NCBI GenBank assembly: GCA_045602925.1
Contig: JAZSCN010000024.1
Location: forward strand, 1-53,165
From: UBA7477 sp045602925
GTDB lineage: Bacteria > Bacillota > Clostridia > Oscillospirales > Ruminococcaceae
DNA: 53,165 bases
Direction: 5' to 3'
In this document: piece by piece, positions 31,947 through 40,585 of the stretch
How the letters are laid out: each line of letters begins with the position of its first letter
Numbering within the stretch: the stretch's first letter is position 1
Notes under the pieces: generated by a model
What the model was told of the DNA's origin: nothing
The model's input: only the letters and a program-made list of their open reading frames with translations
Databases searched by the model: none
Translations under genes and position numbers: made by a program

Positions 31947-32651
31947 TTAAAAATCATTATTCATACGGTAGCCTACGCCTAGCTCGTTAGAGATATACTT
32001 GTTTTCGCCCGGCATAAGACCCAGCTTTCGACGAATGTTTGCCATATTAACCTGAAGCTTCTTTATGCTTCCCGAGTCAGAATAACCCCAGATTTCTTTG
32101 ATTATTGTCGAGTAGGTCATAACCTTGCCGACGTGCTGTGCCAAAAATGCGATAATGTTGTATTCCGTCTGGGTGAGCTTTATTTCACTGCCACCGAGTG
32201 TGAGTCTTCTGGCGTCATAGTCAAGGGTAAGCTCGCCACTTGTGAATTTTCCGCTGCTCGCCAAATCGCTTACAGAATTGTGACGGCTTGTCCTTAGCAC
32301 AGAGCGTATTCTTGCAACAAGCTCAGCAGAGCCGAAGGGCTTTGTAACATAGTCATTTGCGCCGAGGTCGAGCGCCTCTACCTTATCTGATTCTCTGTCT
32401 CTTGCAGAAAGAACGATAATCGGAGTCAGCGACTGTTCGCGAATTGCCTTTAACACCTCGGTTCCGTCAATATCGGGTAGCCCGAGGTCGAGTATAACCA
32501 CATCCGGCTTGTGAGAGGAAAAGCACATAAGGCCGGTACTGCCGTTTTTTGCACAAATCGCCTGATAGCCGTTTGCTTCAAGAAGTGCCGAAACAAAGCG
32601 TGTGATGTTTGCCTCATCTTCAATAACCAGAATTTTATACCTGTTACTCAT
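31947..32651 (-). CDS. KdpE-like response regulator
   Basis: 234 residues of the OmpR/PhoB type. Receiver domain with phosphoacceptor Asp55 (VVILDLGLPD) and conserved Lys in TKPFG; winged-helix DNA-binding domain from about residue 140 (KLTQTEYNIIAFLAQHVGK, RRKLG, ELGVGYRM). The family is closest to KdpE by the text. ATG 32651 overlaps the kinase gene stop by 8 nt, and GGAGG lies 11 nt upstream; the frame opens at TTG 32672 inside the RBS region. No Kdp transporter genes are in the window. Confidence 0.9.
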   Translation of the reverse strand: MSNRYKILVIEDEANITRFVSALLEANGYQAICAKNGSTGLMCFSSHKPDVVILDLGLPDIDGTEVLKAIREQSLTPIIVLSARDRESDKVEALDLGANDYVTKPFGSAELVARIRSVLRTSRHNSVSDLASSGKFTSGELTLDYDARRLTLGGSEIKLTQTEYNIIAFLAQHVGKVMTYSTIIKEIWGYSDSGSIKKLQVNMANIRRKLGLMPGENKYISNELGVGYRMNNDF

Positions 32652-33714
32652 CCGAGATATCCTCCTTGTCAAGAGTAAAGCCGAAGGTCATTCCGCCGTG
32701 CTTTCTTCTTTCTGCGAACATTTCGCCGCCGTGAGCCTTTATAATTGACGAGCAAACAGACAGCCCAATGCCCATCGAACGCTTCTTTCTGTCAGAGCTG
32801 TGCTTTAGAGAGATGCCAGTGCCATCAAAGATTTTTTCAAGCTTTTCTGGTGGAACCCCACAGCCGTTATCTATAACCTTAAACCGAACCTTATCAGAGC
32901 AATCCTCGACCTCAAGAATCAGCTTTGTCATACCTCTTGCGTGCTCGACTGCGTTATCGAGAAGATTCATAAGCACCTGTTCTATAAGCATTGCGTCGGC
33001 TAGGACGGCAATAAAGTCCTCGGGAATTACGTGGTTGAGCCTGATTTTAGGGTGAGCCTTTGAGAATTTTTCGATGACCGATGCAATAAGCTCTTCGAGC
33101 GATACTGAGGCTTTCGAAAGCTCAAAGCTCTCCTTGCCCTCAATTTTAGTGACAGACAAAAGATTTTCGACCATTCGTACAAGCCACATCGAGTCGGCTT
33201 TGACGCCCTCAAGCATTTCTATTTTTTGCTCGTCTGAGAGTGCGTCCCAGTTTTCGCTTACTGTCGAAACAGAGCCGTATATTGAGGTCAGCGGTGTTCT
33301 AAGGTCGTGAGAAACTGCCCTTAAAAGATTGGCTCGCATTTTCTCCTTTTCTGCCTCAAGCTTTATATCTTTTTGCGATTTTATTATTGTAACAAGTGTG
33401 CTTGTAACGGCTGTAACAATAATCATAACAACAGCCGAGAGAATGTTTTCCAGCACGGAAAAGTCCAGCTCAAAAGCAGGGAAGGTGAAGGCGTAGTTTA
33501 CGGCAAGCACGCTTATGAGCGAGGCAACAATGCCATAGCAGTAGCCATCTGTCAGAATTGCGACAATAAATACAGCCAGCGTGAAAACCAGCGATATATG
33601 TGCTCCCATGTGTAGCTTGCTGTCAAGAAACAGTCCGATAAAAAAGCATACAGCAAGAATGAGCAGAGTAATGCCTGCGTTTTTTACTGTTTTTTTAAGT
33701 CGCGACTTATCCAC
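32644..33714 (-). CDS. KdpD-like sensor histidine kinase without the KdpD input domains
   Basis: 356 residues. Four membrane helices (about 13-110; the short DUF4118-type sensor of KdpD) lead to HisKA with phosphorylated His136 (AVSHDLRTPLTS), N box NLLDNAVEHA, DNGCGV and GIGLSV. Full KdpD has an additional 350-residue N-terminal KdpD/USP region, which is lacking. The pair therefore senses something by its membrane part, possibly ions or envelope state. GTG 33714 follows AGGTG by about 8 nt. Operon with the response regulator; divergent from the Na/Pi symporter, which might be a target. Confidence 0.88.
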   Translation of the reverse strand: MDKSRLKKTVKNAGITLLILAVCFFIGLFLDSKLHMGAHISLVFTLAVFIVAILTDGYCYGIVASLISVLAVNYAFTFPAFELDFSVLENILSAVVMIIVTAVTSTLVTIIKSQKDIKLEAEKEKMRANLLRAVSHDLRTPLTSIYGSVSTVSENWDALSDEQKIEMLEGVKADSMWLVRMVENLLSVTKIEGKESFELSKASVSLEELIASVIEKFSKAHPKIRLNHVIPEDFIAVLADAMLIEQVLMNLLDNAVEHARGMTKLILEVEDCSDKVRFKVIDNGCGVPPEKLEKIFDGTGISLKHSSDRKKRSMGIGLSVCSSIIKAHGGEMFAERRKHGGMTFGFTLDKEDISDE

Positions 33715-33795
33715 TTAGGTGCACCTGCCTTTCGTACTTTATTATATTATAACATATTTGTGGCTAAGTGTCAGCAAAGATTTTGCAAAAAACAC

Positions 33796-33884
33796 TTGAC
33801 AGCTATACTTTGGCTGTCTTTACCGTTTCTTAGCCAAGGTAACGCAGTTCTTAACTGCTTCTTAGCCCGTATCGGTGATATAAT
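33796..33884 (+). promoter_or_regulatory. Leader/promoter region of the Na/Pi symporter with small hairpins
   Basis: TATAAT at 33879-33884 with extended TGA is the likely -10; no good -35. Upstream are two short perfect stems, GACAGC (33798-33803)/GCTGTC (33813-33818) and GCAGTT (33844-33849)/AACTGC (33853-33858), and the string TTCTTAGCC twice. TTCTTAGCC also occurs at the hairpin at 18344, and ACGCAGTTCTT occurs here and near 4672. Confidence 0.5.
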
Positions 33885-33929
33885 AAGGTTGAAACAAAAA
33901 ATCAGCTTTATAAATCACGGAGGAGTTTT

Positions 33930-35684
33930 ATGGATATTTTTGACGTGCTGACGCTAATCGGTGGGCTGTGCCTTTTCCTATACGGAATGAATGTTATGGG
34001 TGACGCACTTGAAAGAAGGGCTGGTAGCAGACTTAGTACAGTTATCGGAAAGCTTACGACAAACAAGCTGACCGGCTTTCTTACCGGATTAGGCGTAACA
34101 GCTGTTATTCAAAGCTCGTCAGCAACAACAGTAATGGTGGTAGGCTTTGTTAACTCAGGACTTATGAGCTTCAAGCAGTCAATCGGCGTTATTATGGGCG
34201 CAAATATCGGTACAACCGTAACAGCGTGGATACTAAGTCTTGGCGGAATAGAGAGCAGTAATATCTTTATGCAACTTTTAAAGCCGACCTCATTTACACC
34301 GGTGCTTGCACTCATAGGCATAGTTTTCTATATGTTTTCAAAATCGAGCAAGAAGCGTGATACCGGACTTGTGCTGCTGGGCTTTGCAGTGCTTATGTTC
34401 GGTATGGATACAATGACAAAGGCAGTTTCTGGGCTTAAAGAGGTCGAGGGCTTCAGACAGCTCTTTGTAGCCTTTAAAAATCCGATTATGGGAGTGCTCG
34501 CAGGAGCAGTGCTGACAGCTGTAATACAGTCGAGCTCAGCTTCGGTGGGTATTCTTCAGGCACTTACTACAACAGGGCAGATTTCATACGGCGCGGCGTT
34601 TCCGATTATTATGGGACAGAACATCGGAACCTGCGTTACTGCGATTTTATCATCCTTCGGAACAAACAGAAATGCAAAGAGAGTTGCAACAGCCCATCTG
34701 TGCTTTAACATTATAGGCACAACCGTGCTGATGATAGTTCTTTATATCGTGAAAGAGACAATTTCTCCGGCAATTCTAGATATGGAAGCGAGCCACTTCG
34801 GCATAGCCGTGTCGCATTCTGTCTTCAATATCGTGTGCACAGCATTGCTCTTGCCGACATCTTCTCTGCTCGAAAAGCTTGTGTGCAGGCTTGTACCATA
34901 TAAGCAGGAAGAGGACACAAAAACCGAGCTTGACGAAAGACTTCTCTCAACCCCTGCAATCGCACTCGATACCTGCCGTAACTATGCGATTGAGATGGGT
35001 AGCTGTGCAGGCAGAGCGCTGAAGGATAGCGTGTATGTCCTCTATGATTATAAGCCTGCGGTTGTAGAAGAAGTGAGAAAGCGTGAATCCAAAACCGACC
35101 ACTATGAAGATGTAATCGGCAATTATCTGGTTATGCTTTCTGCGCATAGATTGAGTGATGACGAAAGTGCTAGGGCAGCTATGTTGCTCAGGGTAATAGG
35201 CGACTTTGAAAGAATTTCAGACCACGCCCTTAATCTCTGCGAATCTGCTATCGAGCTTAAGGATAAGGATATGACCTTCTCGGAGGAGGCTTGCGAAGAG
35301 CTTAAAACTCTCACAAACGCCGTTTTAGAAATCTTTTCGCTTACGCTTGAGGCGTTCAGGAATAACGATTCGAGCGCAATAAAGGGTATTCAACCACTCG
35401 AAGAGGTCATCGACGACATCAAGGAGGCTATGCGATCAAGGCATATAAAGCGTCTGCAGAAGGGCGGATGTGGGCTTGATGTAGGCTTTATATGGAGCGA
35501 CCTTCTCACAAACCTAGAAAGAGTTTCTGACCACTGCCTAAATATCGCAGGTTGTATAGCAGAGGCGTCTGAGCATCATCTTAACATGCATGATGGAAAG
35601 CGTCGCCTGTCAGCTGATAATGATGCCTTCAGAGAAAGCTATAACAGCTATTTTGAAAGATTCAGACTCCCTGCAATCAAGTAG
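33930..35684 (+). CDS. Na/Pi cotransporter with PhoU-like C-terminal domain
   Basis: 584 residues. Two inverted transport repeats each carry the QSSS signature: QSSSATT at about 61-67 and QSSSASV at about 191-197, with GANIGTT and GQNIGTC after them. The C-terminal 230 residues are a helical PhoU-like domain (RVIGDFERISDHALNL, LERVSDHCLN). NptA-type carriers of this kind bring in or release phosphate with sodium, and the PhoU part links it to phosphate level. GGAGG precedes the ATG. Downstream gene is 25 nt away, so an operon is likely. Confidence 0.92.
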   Translation: MDIFDVLTLIGGLCLFLYGMNVMGDALERRAGSRLSTVIGKLTTNKLTGFLTGLGVTAVIQSSSATTVMVVGFVNSGLMSFKQSIGVIMGANIGTTVTAWILSLGGIESSNIFMQLLKPTSFTPVLALIGIVFYMFSKSSKKRDTGLVLLGFAVLMFGMDTMTKAVSGLKEVEGFRQLFVAFKNPIMGVLAGAVLTAVIQSSSASVGILQALTTTGQISYGAAFPIIMGQNIGTCVTAILSSFGTNRNAKRVATAHLCFNIIGTTVLMIVLYIVKETISPAILDMEASHFGIAVSHSVFNIVCTALLLPTSSLLEKLVCRLVPYKQEEDTKTELDERLLSTPAIALDTCRNYAIEMGSCAGRALKDSVYVLYDYKPAVVEEVRKRESKTDHYEDVIGNYLVMLSAHRLSDDESARAAMLLRVIGDFERISDHALNLCESAIELKDKDMTFSEEACEELKTLTNAVLEIFSLTLEAFRNNDSSAIKGIQPLEEVIDDIKEAMRSRHIKRLQKGGCGLDVGFIWSDLLTNLERVSDHCLNIAGCIAEASEHHLNMHDGKRRLSADNDAFRESYNSYFERFRLPAIK

Positions 35685-35708
35685 TCGGGAGAGAAAGGAA
35701 AATGTAAG

Positions 35709-36635
35709 ATGGATATTTTATTGCAAGCTCTGCTTCTTGTACTCGGATTTGCAATGCTCGTCAAGGGAGCTGACTGGTTTGTCGATGGCTCGTCGTCGAT
35801 TGCGTCAAAGCTGAAAATTCCACAGCTCATTATCGGACTTACCGTTGTAGCAATGGGAACAAGCGCCCCCGAAGCTGCCGTTAGTATTACAGCGGCAATG
35901 GACGGCAGCGCAGAAATAACAATCGGTAACATCGTAGGAAGCAACATCTTGAACATCCTTATAATCCTTGGCCTTTCAGCCGTAATCACAACGCTTGCTG
36001 TCGCTAAGTCCACAGTCAGAGTAGATATCCCTTTTATGACAGCTATGACCGTACTGCTGTTGCTACTAGGCTTAGATGGAAGGGTGGGCCGTGTCGATGG
36101 CGTAATCCTGCTTGTTTTCTTTGTTGGATATATCTCCTACCTTATATTTGTTGCAAGAAAGAACCCGGAGGAGCAGGCCGAGGGAGTTAAAAATCATCCT
36201 ATCGCACTCGCTTTGCTTCTCACGGTTATAGGTCTTGTGCTTATAGTTCTCGGTAGTAATTTTACTGTAGACGCTGCCAGCGAGCTTGCAAGAAAATTCG
36301 GTATAAGCGAGAGATTTATCGGGCTTACTATCGTAGCTCTCGGAACATCTCTGCCCGAGCTTTTCACCTCGGTTGTGGCTGCAAGAAAAGGCAACGCAGA
36401 TATCGCTATAGGTAATATCGTAGGTAGCAACATCTTTAACATTCTGTTCGTGGTAGGGCTTTCCGGAGTTATTATCCCCGTGCCTTTCGCAAGCGACTTC
36501 AGATTTGATACAATAGTGGCAATAGCTGCCGCAGTTCTACTGTTTTTATGTTGCTTTAAGGATAAAAAGCTTTCAAGACCTGGCGGAATAGTAATGCTCC
36601 TTAGCTATGCTCTCTACTTTGCTGTAATTATATAA
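35709..36635 (+). CDS. Ca/Na antiporter (CaCA family, YrbG-like)
   Basis: 308 residues, about ten membrane helices. Both alpha repeats are evident: GTSAPEAAVSITAAMDG with GNIVGSNILNIL, and GTSLPELFTSVVAARKG with GNIVGSNIFNIL; the Glu in each GTSxPE is the ion-binding residue. It exchanges cations (Na, Ca or H) across the membrane. Cotranscribed with the Na/Pi gene; AGAAAGGAAAATG RBS. Confidence 0.92.
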   Translation: MDILLQALLLVLGFAMLVKGADWFVDGSSSIASKLKIPQLIIGLTVVAMGTSAPEAAVSITAAMDGSAEITIGNIVGSNILNILIILGLSAVITTLAVAKSTVRVDIPFMTAMTVLLLLLGLDGRVGRVDGVILLVFFVGYISYLIFVARKNPEEQAEGVKNHPIALALLLTVIGLVLIVLGSNFTVDAASELARKFGISERFIGLTIVALGTSLPELFTSVVAARKGNADIAIGNIVGSNIFNILFVVGLSGVIIPVPFASDFRFDTIVAIAAAVLLFLCCFKDKKLSRPGGIVMLLSYALYFAVII

Positions 36636-36638
36636 GAA

Positions 36639-36669
36639 AAGACCTTCGGCGTAAAAACCGAAGGTCGTA
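36639..36669 (-). terminator. Terminator between exchanger and alr
   Basis: GACCTTCGG (36641-36649) pairs with CCGAAGGTC (36658-36666); T-run is better on the minus strand, but the stem serves both convergent genes. Confidence 0.85.
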
Positions 36670-36676
36670 TTGTTAG

Positions 36677-37840
36677 CTATATAGTAGCGTCAATTTCTTT
36701 TCCGTGTCTTAGGATAACTCTCGGAACACGCTTTGAAATTCCACATACGATTTCATAACCGATAGTGTTGCAAAGTGAAGCAATCTCGTCAGCTGTGATT
36801 TTTTCATCGCCGTCACTGCCGATAAGTGTGACAACGTCGCCTGCCTTTGCGTCAAGACCGGTAACATCGCACATAAGCTGGTCCATGCAGACTCTGCCGA
36901 TAATTTTTGCCCTCTTGCCGTTTATCAAAAGCTCACCCTTGCCGGATAACGCTCTTGGGTAACCGTCGGCATAGCCGATAGCAACAGTCGCAAGCTCCAT
37001 ATCAGCGTCGGCCATAAAGGTTCTGCCGTAGCTGACAAATTCGCCCTTCTTTATGCCCTTGACCTGTGCAACCCTCGCCTTGAGCGTGAGAGCAGGCTCC
37101 GGCGAGAAAGGAAGCGGAAGCGACGCGTTCGGCATAAGTCCGTAAAGGATAATACCAAGCCTTGCAAGGTCAGAGCCTGAACCGTCGTGATATATTCCAC
37201 CTGCTGAATTCAGGTAGTGAACGCAAGGCATCTTAACGCCCTTTTCGATAAGAGAAGCCTTGACATCCATAAGCCTTGAAATCTGTGCCTTGGTGTACTC
37301 GATATCGCCCTCGTCGTCGCTGTCTGCAACACTGAGGTGAGTGAAGATGCCCTGTGCAGCAAGCTTTTGCAGGGAAGAAATCTCGAGTATGCCCGATACT
37401 ATATCATCTATGCTGTCACAGTGAAGGCCGATTCTTGTCATGCCGGTGTCAATCGCAATATGTACAGAGAGCTTCTTTCCGTCCGGAATAAATCTGCAAA
37501 GCTCCTTAGCGTATGAAGGCTCTGTAATCGCTTGAATTATATTAAGCTCGCAAAGCTCCTTTGCAACCTCAGGCGGAGTGTAGCCGAGAATGAGTATGTC
37601 ACCCATAACGCCGCTTTCTCTTACGCGCCTTGCTTCTTCGATGTTAGATACAGCGAATCTTTTAACCCCAAGCTCTTTTTCTAAAAACGGAGCAATAGCC
37701 TTGTCGCAGTGGCCGTAGCAGTCGGCCTTAACCACGCACATAATTTCCTTGTCGCCACCGATTGCGTTTTTGTACGCAGTATAATTGTGCTCGATAGCGT
37801 CAAGACTTATTTCTGCCCATGCTCTTTTTAGGTATGTCAT
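36677..37840 (-). CDS. alr: Alanine racemase
   Basis: 387 residues, fold type III PLP enzyme. Lys38 in VVKADCYGHC is the PLP Schiff-base lysine; the usual VVKADAYGHG has a Cys in place of Ala and a Cys in place of the final Gly. The second catalytic residue is the Tyr in SYGRTF, and GYADGYPR and VCMDQLM (carbamylated-lysine/substrate region) are normal. It makes D-alanine for peptidoglycan. Start at 37840; GGAG-type RBS is weak (AACGGAG). Confidence 0.95.
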   Translation of the reverse strand: MTYLKRAWAEISLDAIEHNYTAYKNAIGGDKEIMCVVKADCYGHCDKAIAPFLEKELGVKRFAVSNIEEARRVRESGVMGDILILGYTPPEVAKELCELNIIQAITEPSYAKELCRFIPDGKKLSVHIAIDTGMTRIGLHCDSIDDIVSGILEISSLQKLAAQGIFTHLSVADSDDEGDIEYTKAQISRLMDVKASLIEKGVKMPCVHYLNSAGGIYHDGSGSDLARLGIILYGLMPNASLPLPFSPEPALTLKARVAQVKGIKKGEFVSYGRTFMADADMELATVAIGYADGYPRALSGKGELLINGKRAKIIGRVCMDQLMCDVTGLDAKAGDVVTLIGSDGDEKITADEIASLCNTIGYEIVCGISKRVPRVILRHGKEIDATI

Positions 37841-37892
37841 ATCTTATAACTCCGTTTCTCTAAGAAAATTTAATCTTTGTTGCAATAATCTA

Positions 37893-37921
37893 TTGAAAAA
37901 AATGTGTAATTGTGTTATGCT
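37893..37921 (+). promoter_or_regulatory. Promoter of the YpsA-like gene
   Basis: TTGAAA (37893-37898), 17-bp spacer, TATGCT (37916-37921) with TGT before the -10. Confidence 0.65.
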
Positions 37922-37978
37922 ATAAATGTATATTTCACAGCTAGTAAAAAAACTTGCTCTTGAAATGGAAGTGATTTT

Positions 37979-38515
37979 GTGGGTTGGGATAAATCAAAAA
38001 CCTGCTGTTTTACAGGTCATCGTACTGAAAAAATATACGACGGAAGAGGACTCGAATCTATAGCCGTCAGACGTGTACTCAGCGTGCTAAGACTTGCTAT
38101 CGACGAGGCTATCGACGAGGGCTACACTACCTTTATGACCGGTATGGCCAGAGGCATCGACCTTTGGGCTGCCAGGTTTATTGTCGAGCTTAAGGCGCAA
38201 AACCCGGAGATAAAGCTCGTATGTGTCCTGCCGTACTGTAATCACGGCAAGGGCTTTAGGTCACAGGATAAGTGGGACCACATGCTCGCACTGAGCGTAG
38301 CTGATGCTGTTGTGCATATAGACAGAAAAAGCAAGAGAAGTTCGCTCAGGCTTCGCAATCACTTTATGGTGGATAACTCCAGCAAGGTTATTGCCGTTGT
38401 TGCTGACAGACGCAGCGGAACAGGTCAGACTATACGCTATGCGCAAAAGCATTCGTCGCGGGTGAGGATAATCGACCTTGTTGAGAACGCACCACTATTC
38501 TGCGCTTATACATAA
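37979..38515 (+). CDS. YpsA-like SLOG family protein (DUF1273)
   Basis: 178 residues. CCFTGHRTEK at the N-terminus, MTGMARGIDLWAA, LRLRNHFMVDNSSKVIAVV and GTGQTIRYAQ are the features of YpsA-type SLOG proteins, which bind nucleotide-like ligands in a Rossmann-like fold. In B. subtilis and relatives YpsA influences cell division. Starts with GTG 37979 after GGAAGTG. Single gene with own promoter. Confidence 0.78.
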   Translation: MGWDKSKTCCFTGHRTEKIYDGRGLESIAVRRVLSVLRLAIDEAIDEGYTTFMTGMARGIDLWAARFIVELKAQNPEIKLVCVLPYCNHGKGFRSQDKWDHMLALSVADAVVHIDRKSKRSSLRLRNHFMVDNSSKVIAVVADRRSGTGQTIRYAQKHSSRVRIIDLVENAPLFCAYT

Positions 38516-38627
38516 TAGTTTACACCTATTGACGATAATATTCAAGTCCTTTTTTAAAAAAGCTTAGGAGCAAAAGAAATTCTGAAAGGAGACCTCACCT
38601 CATAAAGTGAGTGAGATAAGGTTATTT

Positions 38628-39530
38628 ATGGGTAATAAAAAACAAGCAAAAAAGAACAACTCACAGCTTCCTGTAGCTGTTGTGTACGCTGTTACACTTC
38701 TTATAGGAATAATTGTGTTCGGAACAATCGGCTACTTTGCCGTAAGAAACTTCCTTCCTGAAAACAAGCCTCAGGACAGCTCGACGGAAGATAACGTAGC
38801 TAATTATACAACAGAAAACGACAGCATTATGCTCTATACAGTCTCGGATTCTAACGATGTCCTGTATTCTGTAGTGCTTGCAGCATTCAAGCCTTCTACA
38901 CAGAATATCATTATCATTCCACTCACGCCTTATATCGAGTGTAGTGGACAGACCTTCAATGATATCTATATATCGCAGGGAATTGCCGCAGCTACAGACG
39001 CAGTTGCAAAAACTCTCGACATCAAAATCGACAGATATATGACACTCAGCACCACAACGCTTTCTGAAGTCGTGAATATTATAGGAACCTCGGTCGTGTC
39101 GCTCGTTGACCCTATCGTAATTCCGGACAGTGCAACAGGTGGTACCGTTTCATACCAGAAGGGCGCAAGATTTGCCGTAGACGGCGATAAGGCAGTAACT
39201 CTTATTACCTATCCAAGCTATGCAAGTGGCTATAGCTCCAATATGAAGATGTCGGGCGAAATTTGTGCCGCTTTAATAAACGACTTCTTCAAGCAGCCAA
39301 AGACCGCAAAGGCTAATATCGATACTATCTTCCGTAAGGAATATAACGACGCTAACACCAATATGACAATGGATGATTACAACCTCACAAAGAGCGCACT
39401 CGTGTATGTTATCGAAAACTCAACAATGCCGTCATATTCACTCACCCCAACAGGAATATGGCCTGAGCCAACAAGATTCGTTGTCGACGAAAGCTTTATA
39501 GCTCAGCTTGAGGGTTACCTCGAGGATTAG
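38628..39530 (+). CDS. LCP-like membrane protein
   Basis: 300 residues from ATG 38628. After a lysine-rich start (GNKKQAKKNN) a membrane helix (about 16-40) is followed by an exported domain with NIIIIPLTPYIECSGQTFNDIYISQGIAAATDAVAKTLDIKIDRYM and VVNIIGTSVVSLVDP, the pattern of LytR-type LCP domains (MRDIYL, AVEQLLGIKIDYYV, VDAIGGV). The conserved Asp/Arg set is poor, so it may be a degenerate LCP protein acting in wall-polymer attachment or regulation. The frame can be read from GTG 38607, but RBS spacing does not fit; AAGG at 38618-38621 suits ATG 38628. Confidence 0.68.
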   Translation: MGNKKQAKKNNSQLPVAVVYAVTLLIGIIVFGTIGYFAVRNFLPENKPQDSSTEDNVANYTTENDSIMLYTVSDSNDVLYSVVLAAFKPSTQNIIIIPLTPYIECSGQTFNDIYISQGIAAATDAVAKTLDIKIDRYMTLSTTTLSEVVNIIGTSVVSLVDPIVIPDSATGGTVSYQKGARFAVDGDKAVTLITYPSYASGYSSNMKMSGEICAALINDFFKQPKTAKANIDTIFRKEYNDANTNMTMDDYNLTKSALVYVIENSTMPSYSLTPTGIWPEPTRFVVDESFIAQLEGYLED

Positions 39531-39563
39531 TAACGAAATAAAAAAGAAGGGAAGCAATCGGCT

Positions 39564-39929
39564 ATGAAGCTAATGATTTTTATCCTTAATAAAAATGACG
39601 TTCTCGATACCTTGCTAGAAGGCTTTTCTGCAGCAGGTATAGGCGGCGCAACAATTATCGAGTCAGCAGGTCTTGCTGTTACCCTCTCAAGAATGGGTAG
39701 TAATATCTTCAGCTCATCACTCAGAGCACTCCTTAGTGCAGAGGAGAACAACCACACTATCATTTCTGTGATAAAGGATAGCCAACTTGAAGTCGCAAGA
39801 AAGGTTATCTACAGAACTGTCGGCGACCTCTCAAAGCCAAACACCGGCGTTTTGTGTACTGTTCCGCTTGACTTTGTCGAGGGTACGATAAAGAAGGTGC
39901 CGGATAAGGATTCCGACGAGAAGAAATAA
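39564..39929 (+). CDS. PII-like signal protein (putative)
   Basis: 121 residues. MKLMIFILNKNDVLDTLLEGFSAAGIGGATIIESAG has the beta-alpha-beta opening of the PII/GlnB-like superfamily, and the later strands (NNHTIISVI, VLCTVPLDFVEGTI) fit the ferredoxin-like fold. The T-loop tyrosine and nucleotide motifs of classical GlnB are not recognisable, so it belongs to the broad PII-like group with unknown ligand. Adjacent to the LCP-like gene (33 nt), perhaps same transcript. Confidence 0.55.
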   Translation: MKLMIFILNKNDVLDTLLEGFSAAGIGGATIIESAGLAVTLSRMGSNIFSSSLRALLSAEENNHTIISVIKDSQLEVARKVIYRTVGDLSKPNTGVLCTVPLDFVEGTIKKVPDKDSDEKK

Positions 39930-39960
39930 GCAAAGTTCCTGAAAAAATTTTAAAAAGGGC

Positions 39961-39989
39961 TTGCAATTACTTTTAAAGTGTGATATAAT
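39961..39989 (+). promoter_or_regulatory. Promoter of the rimP-nusA-infB operon
   Basis: TTGCAA (39961-39966), 17-bp spacer, TATAAT (39984-39989), TGA before the -10. Confidence 0.85.
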
Positions 39990-40008
39990 GCATATAATAT
40001 CTTTAACG

Positions 40009-40044
40009 AAAGGCTGGAAAGAAAACTTCCGGTCTTTTGCTTTT
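40009..40044 (+). promoter_or_regulatory. Attenuator-like hairpin in the nusA operon leader
   Basis: AAAGGCTGGAA (40009-40019) pairs with TTCCGGTCTTT (40027-40037), G-T pairs included, loop of 7 nt, then TGCTTTTG. Position directly after the promoter and before the rimP RBS suits an attenuator or anti-termination site; the T-run is interrupted. Confidence 0.45.
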
Positions 40045-40060
40045 GTATGGGAGGTTGCCT

Positions 40061-40564
40061 ATGGAGAATACAAAAAACAAAAAATCAGGTAGCTCGACGG
40101 TAGAAATAGTCAGAGAGCTGGCACAACCACTGTGTGATGAGCTCGGACTGTTTTTGTGGGACGTGCGCTTTGAAAAAGAGGGCACAACCTGGTACCTGAA
40201 GGTGCTCATCGACAAGGACGGCGGAGTCGATATGAATGACTGCGAGGCGTTTTCAAGACCATTTGATAAGATTCTTGACGACGTCGACCCTATCTCTCAG
40301 TCGTATGTCTTTGAGGTCGGAAGCCCGGGCCTCGCAAGAGAGCTTAAGCGTCCGGAACATTTTGAATGCTGTATAGGCGATGAGCTTAGAGTTCGCTTTA
40401 TCCGTGAAAAAGACGGCGAGAAGGAATTTATCGGCGAGCTTTTAGGCTATGAAAAAGGTAAGATAACCGTTGTGAAGCGTGGCGAGGAGACTCCGATTGA
40501 AGTAGAGCTCTCGGAATGTGCCTATGTCAAGCTTTGTGACGACGAAGGTTTGTTTGACGAATAA
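40061..40564 (+). CDS. rimP: Ribosome maturation factor RimP
   Basis: 167 residues, two-domain RimP: an N-terminal alpha/beta domain (LFLWDVRFEKEGTTWYLKVLIDK) and a C-terminal SH3-like domain starting at about VGDELRVRFI. It helps 30S subunit maturation. First gene of the nusA-infB operon. ATG 40061 is 6 nt after GGGAGG; the frame opens earlier (40037) but the leader hairpin covers that. Confidence 0.93.
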   Translation: MENTKNKKSGSSTVEIVRELAQPLCDELGLFLWDVRFEKEGTTWYLKVLIDKDGGVDMNDCEAFSRPFDKILDDVDPISQSYVFEVGSPGLARELKRPEHFECCIGDELRVRFIREKDGEKEFIGELLGYEKGKITVVKRGEETPIEVELSECAYVKLCDDEGLFDE

Positions 40565-40585
40565 AATTTAAAGGAGAATGTAAAA

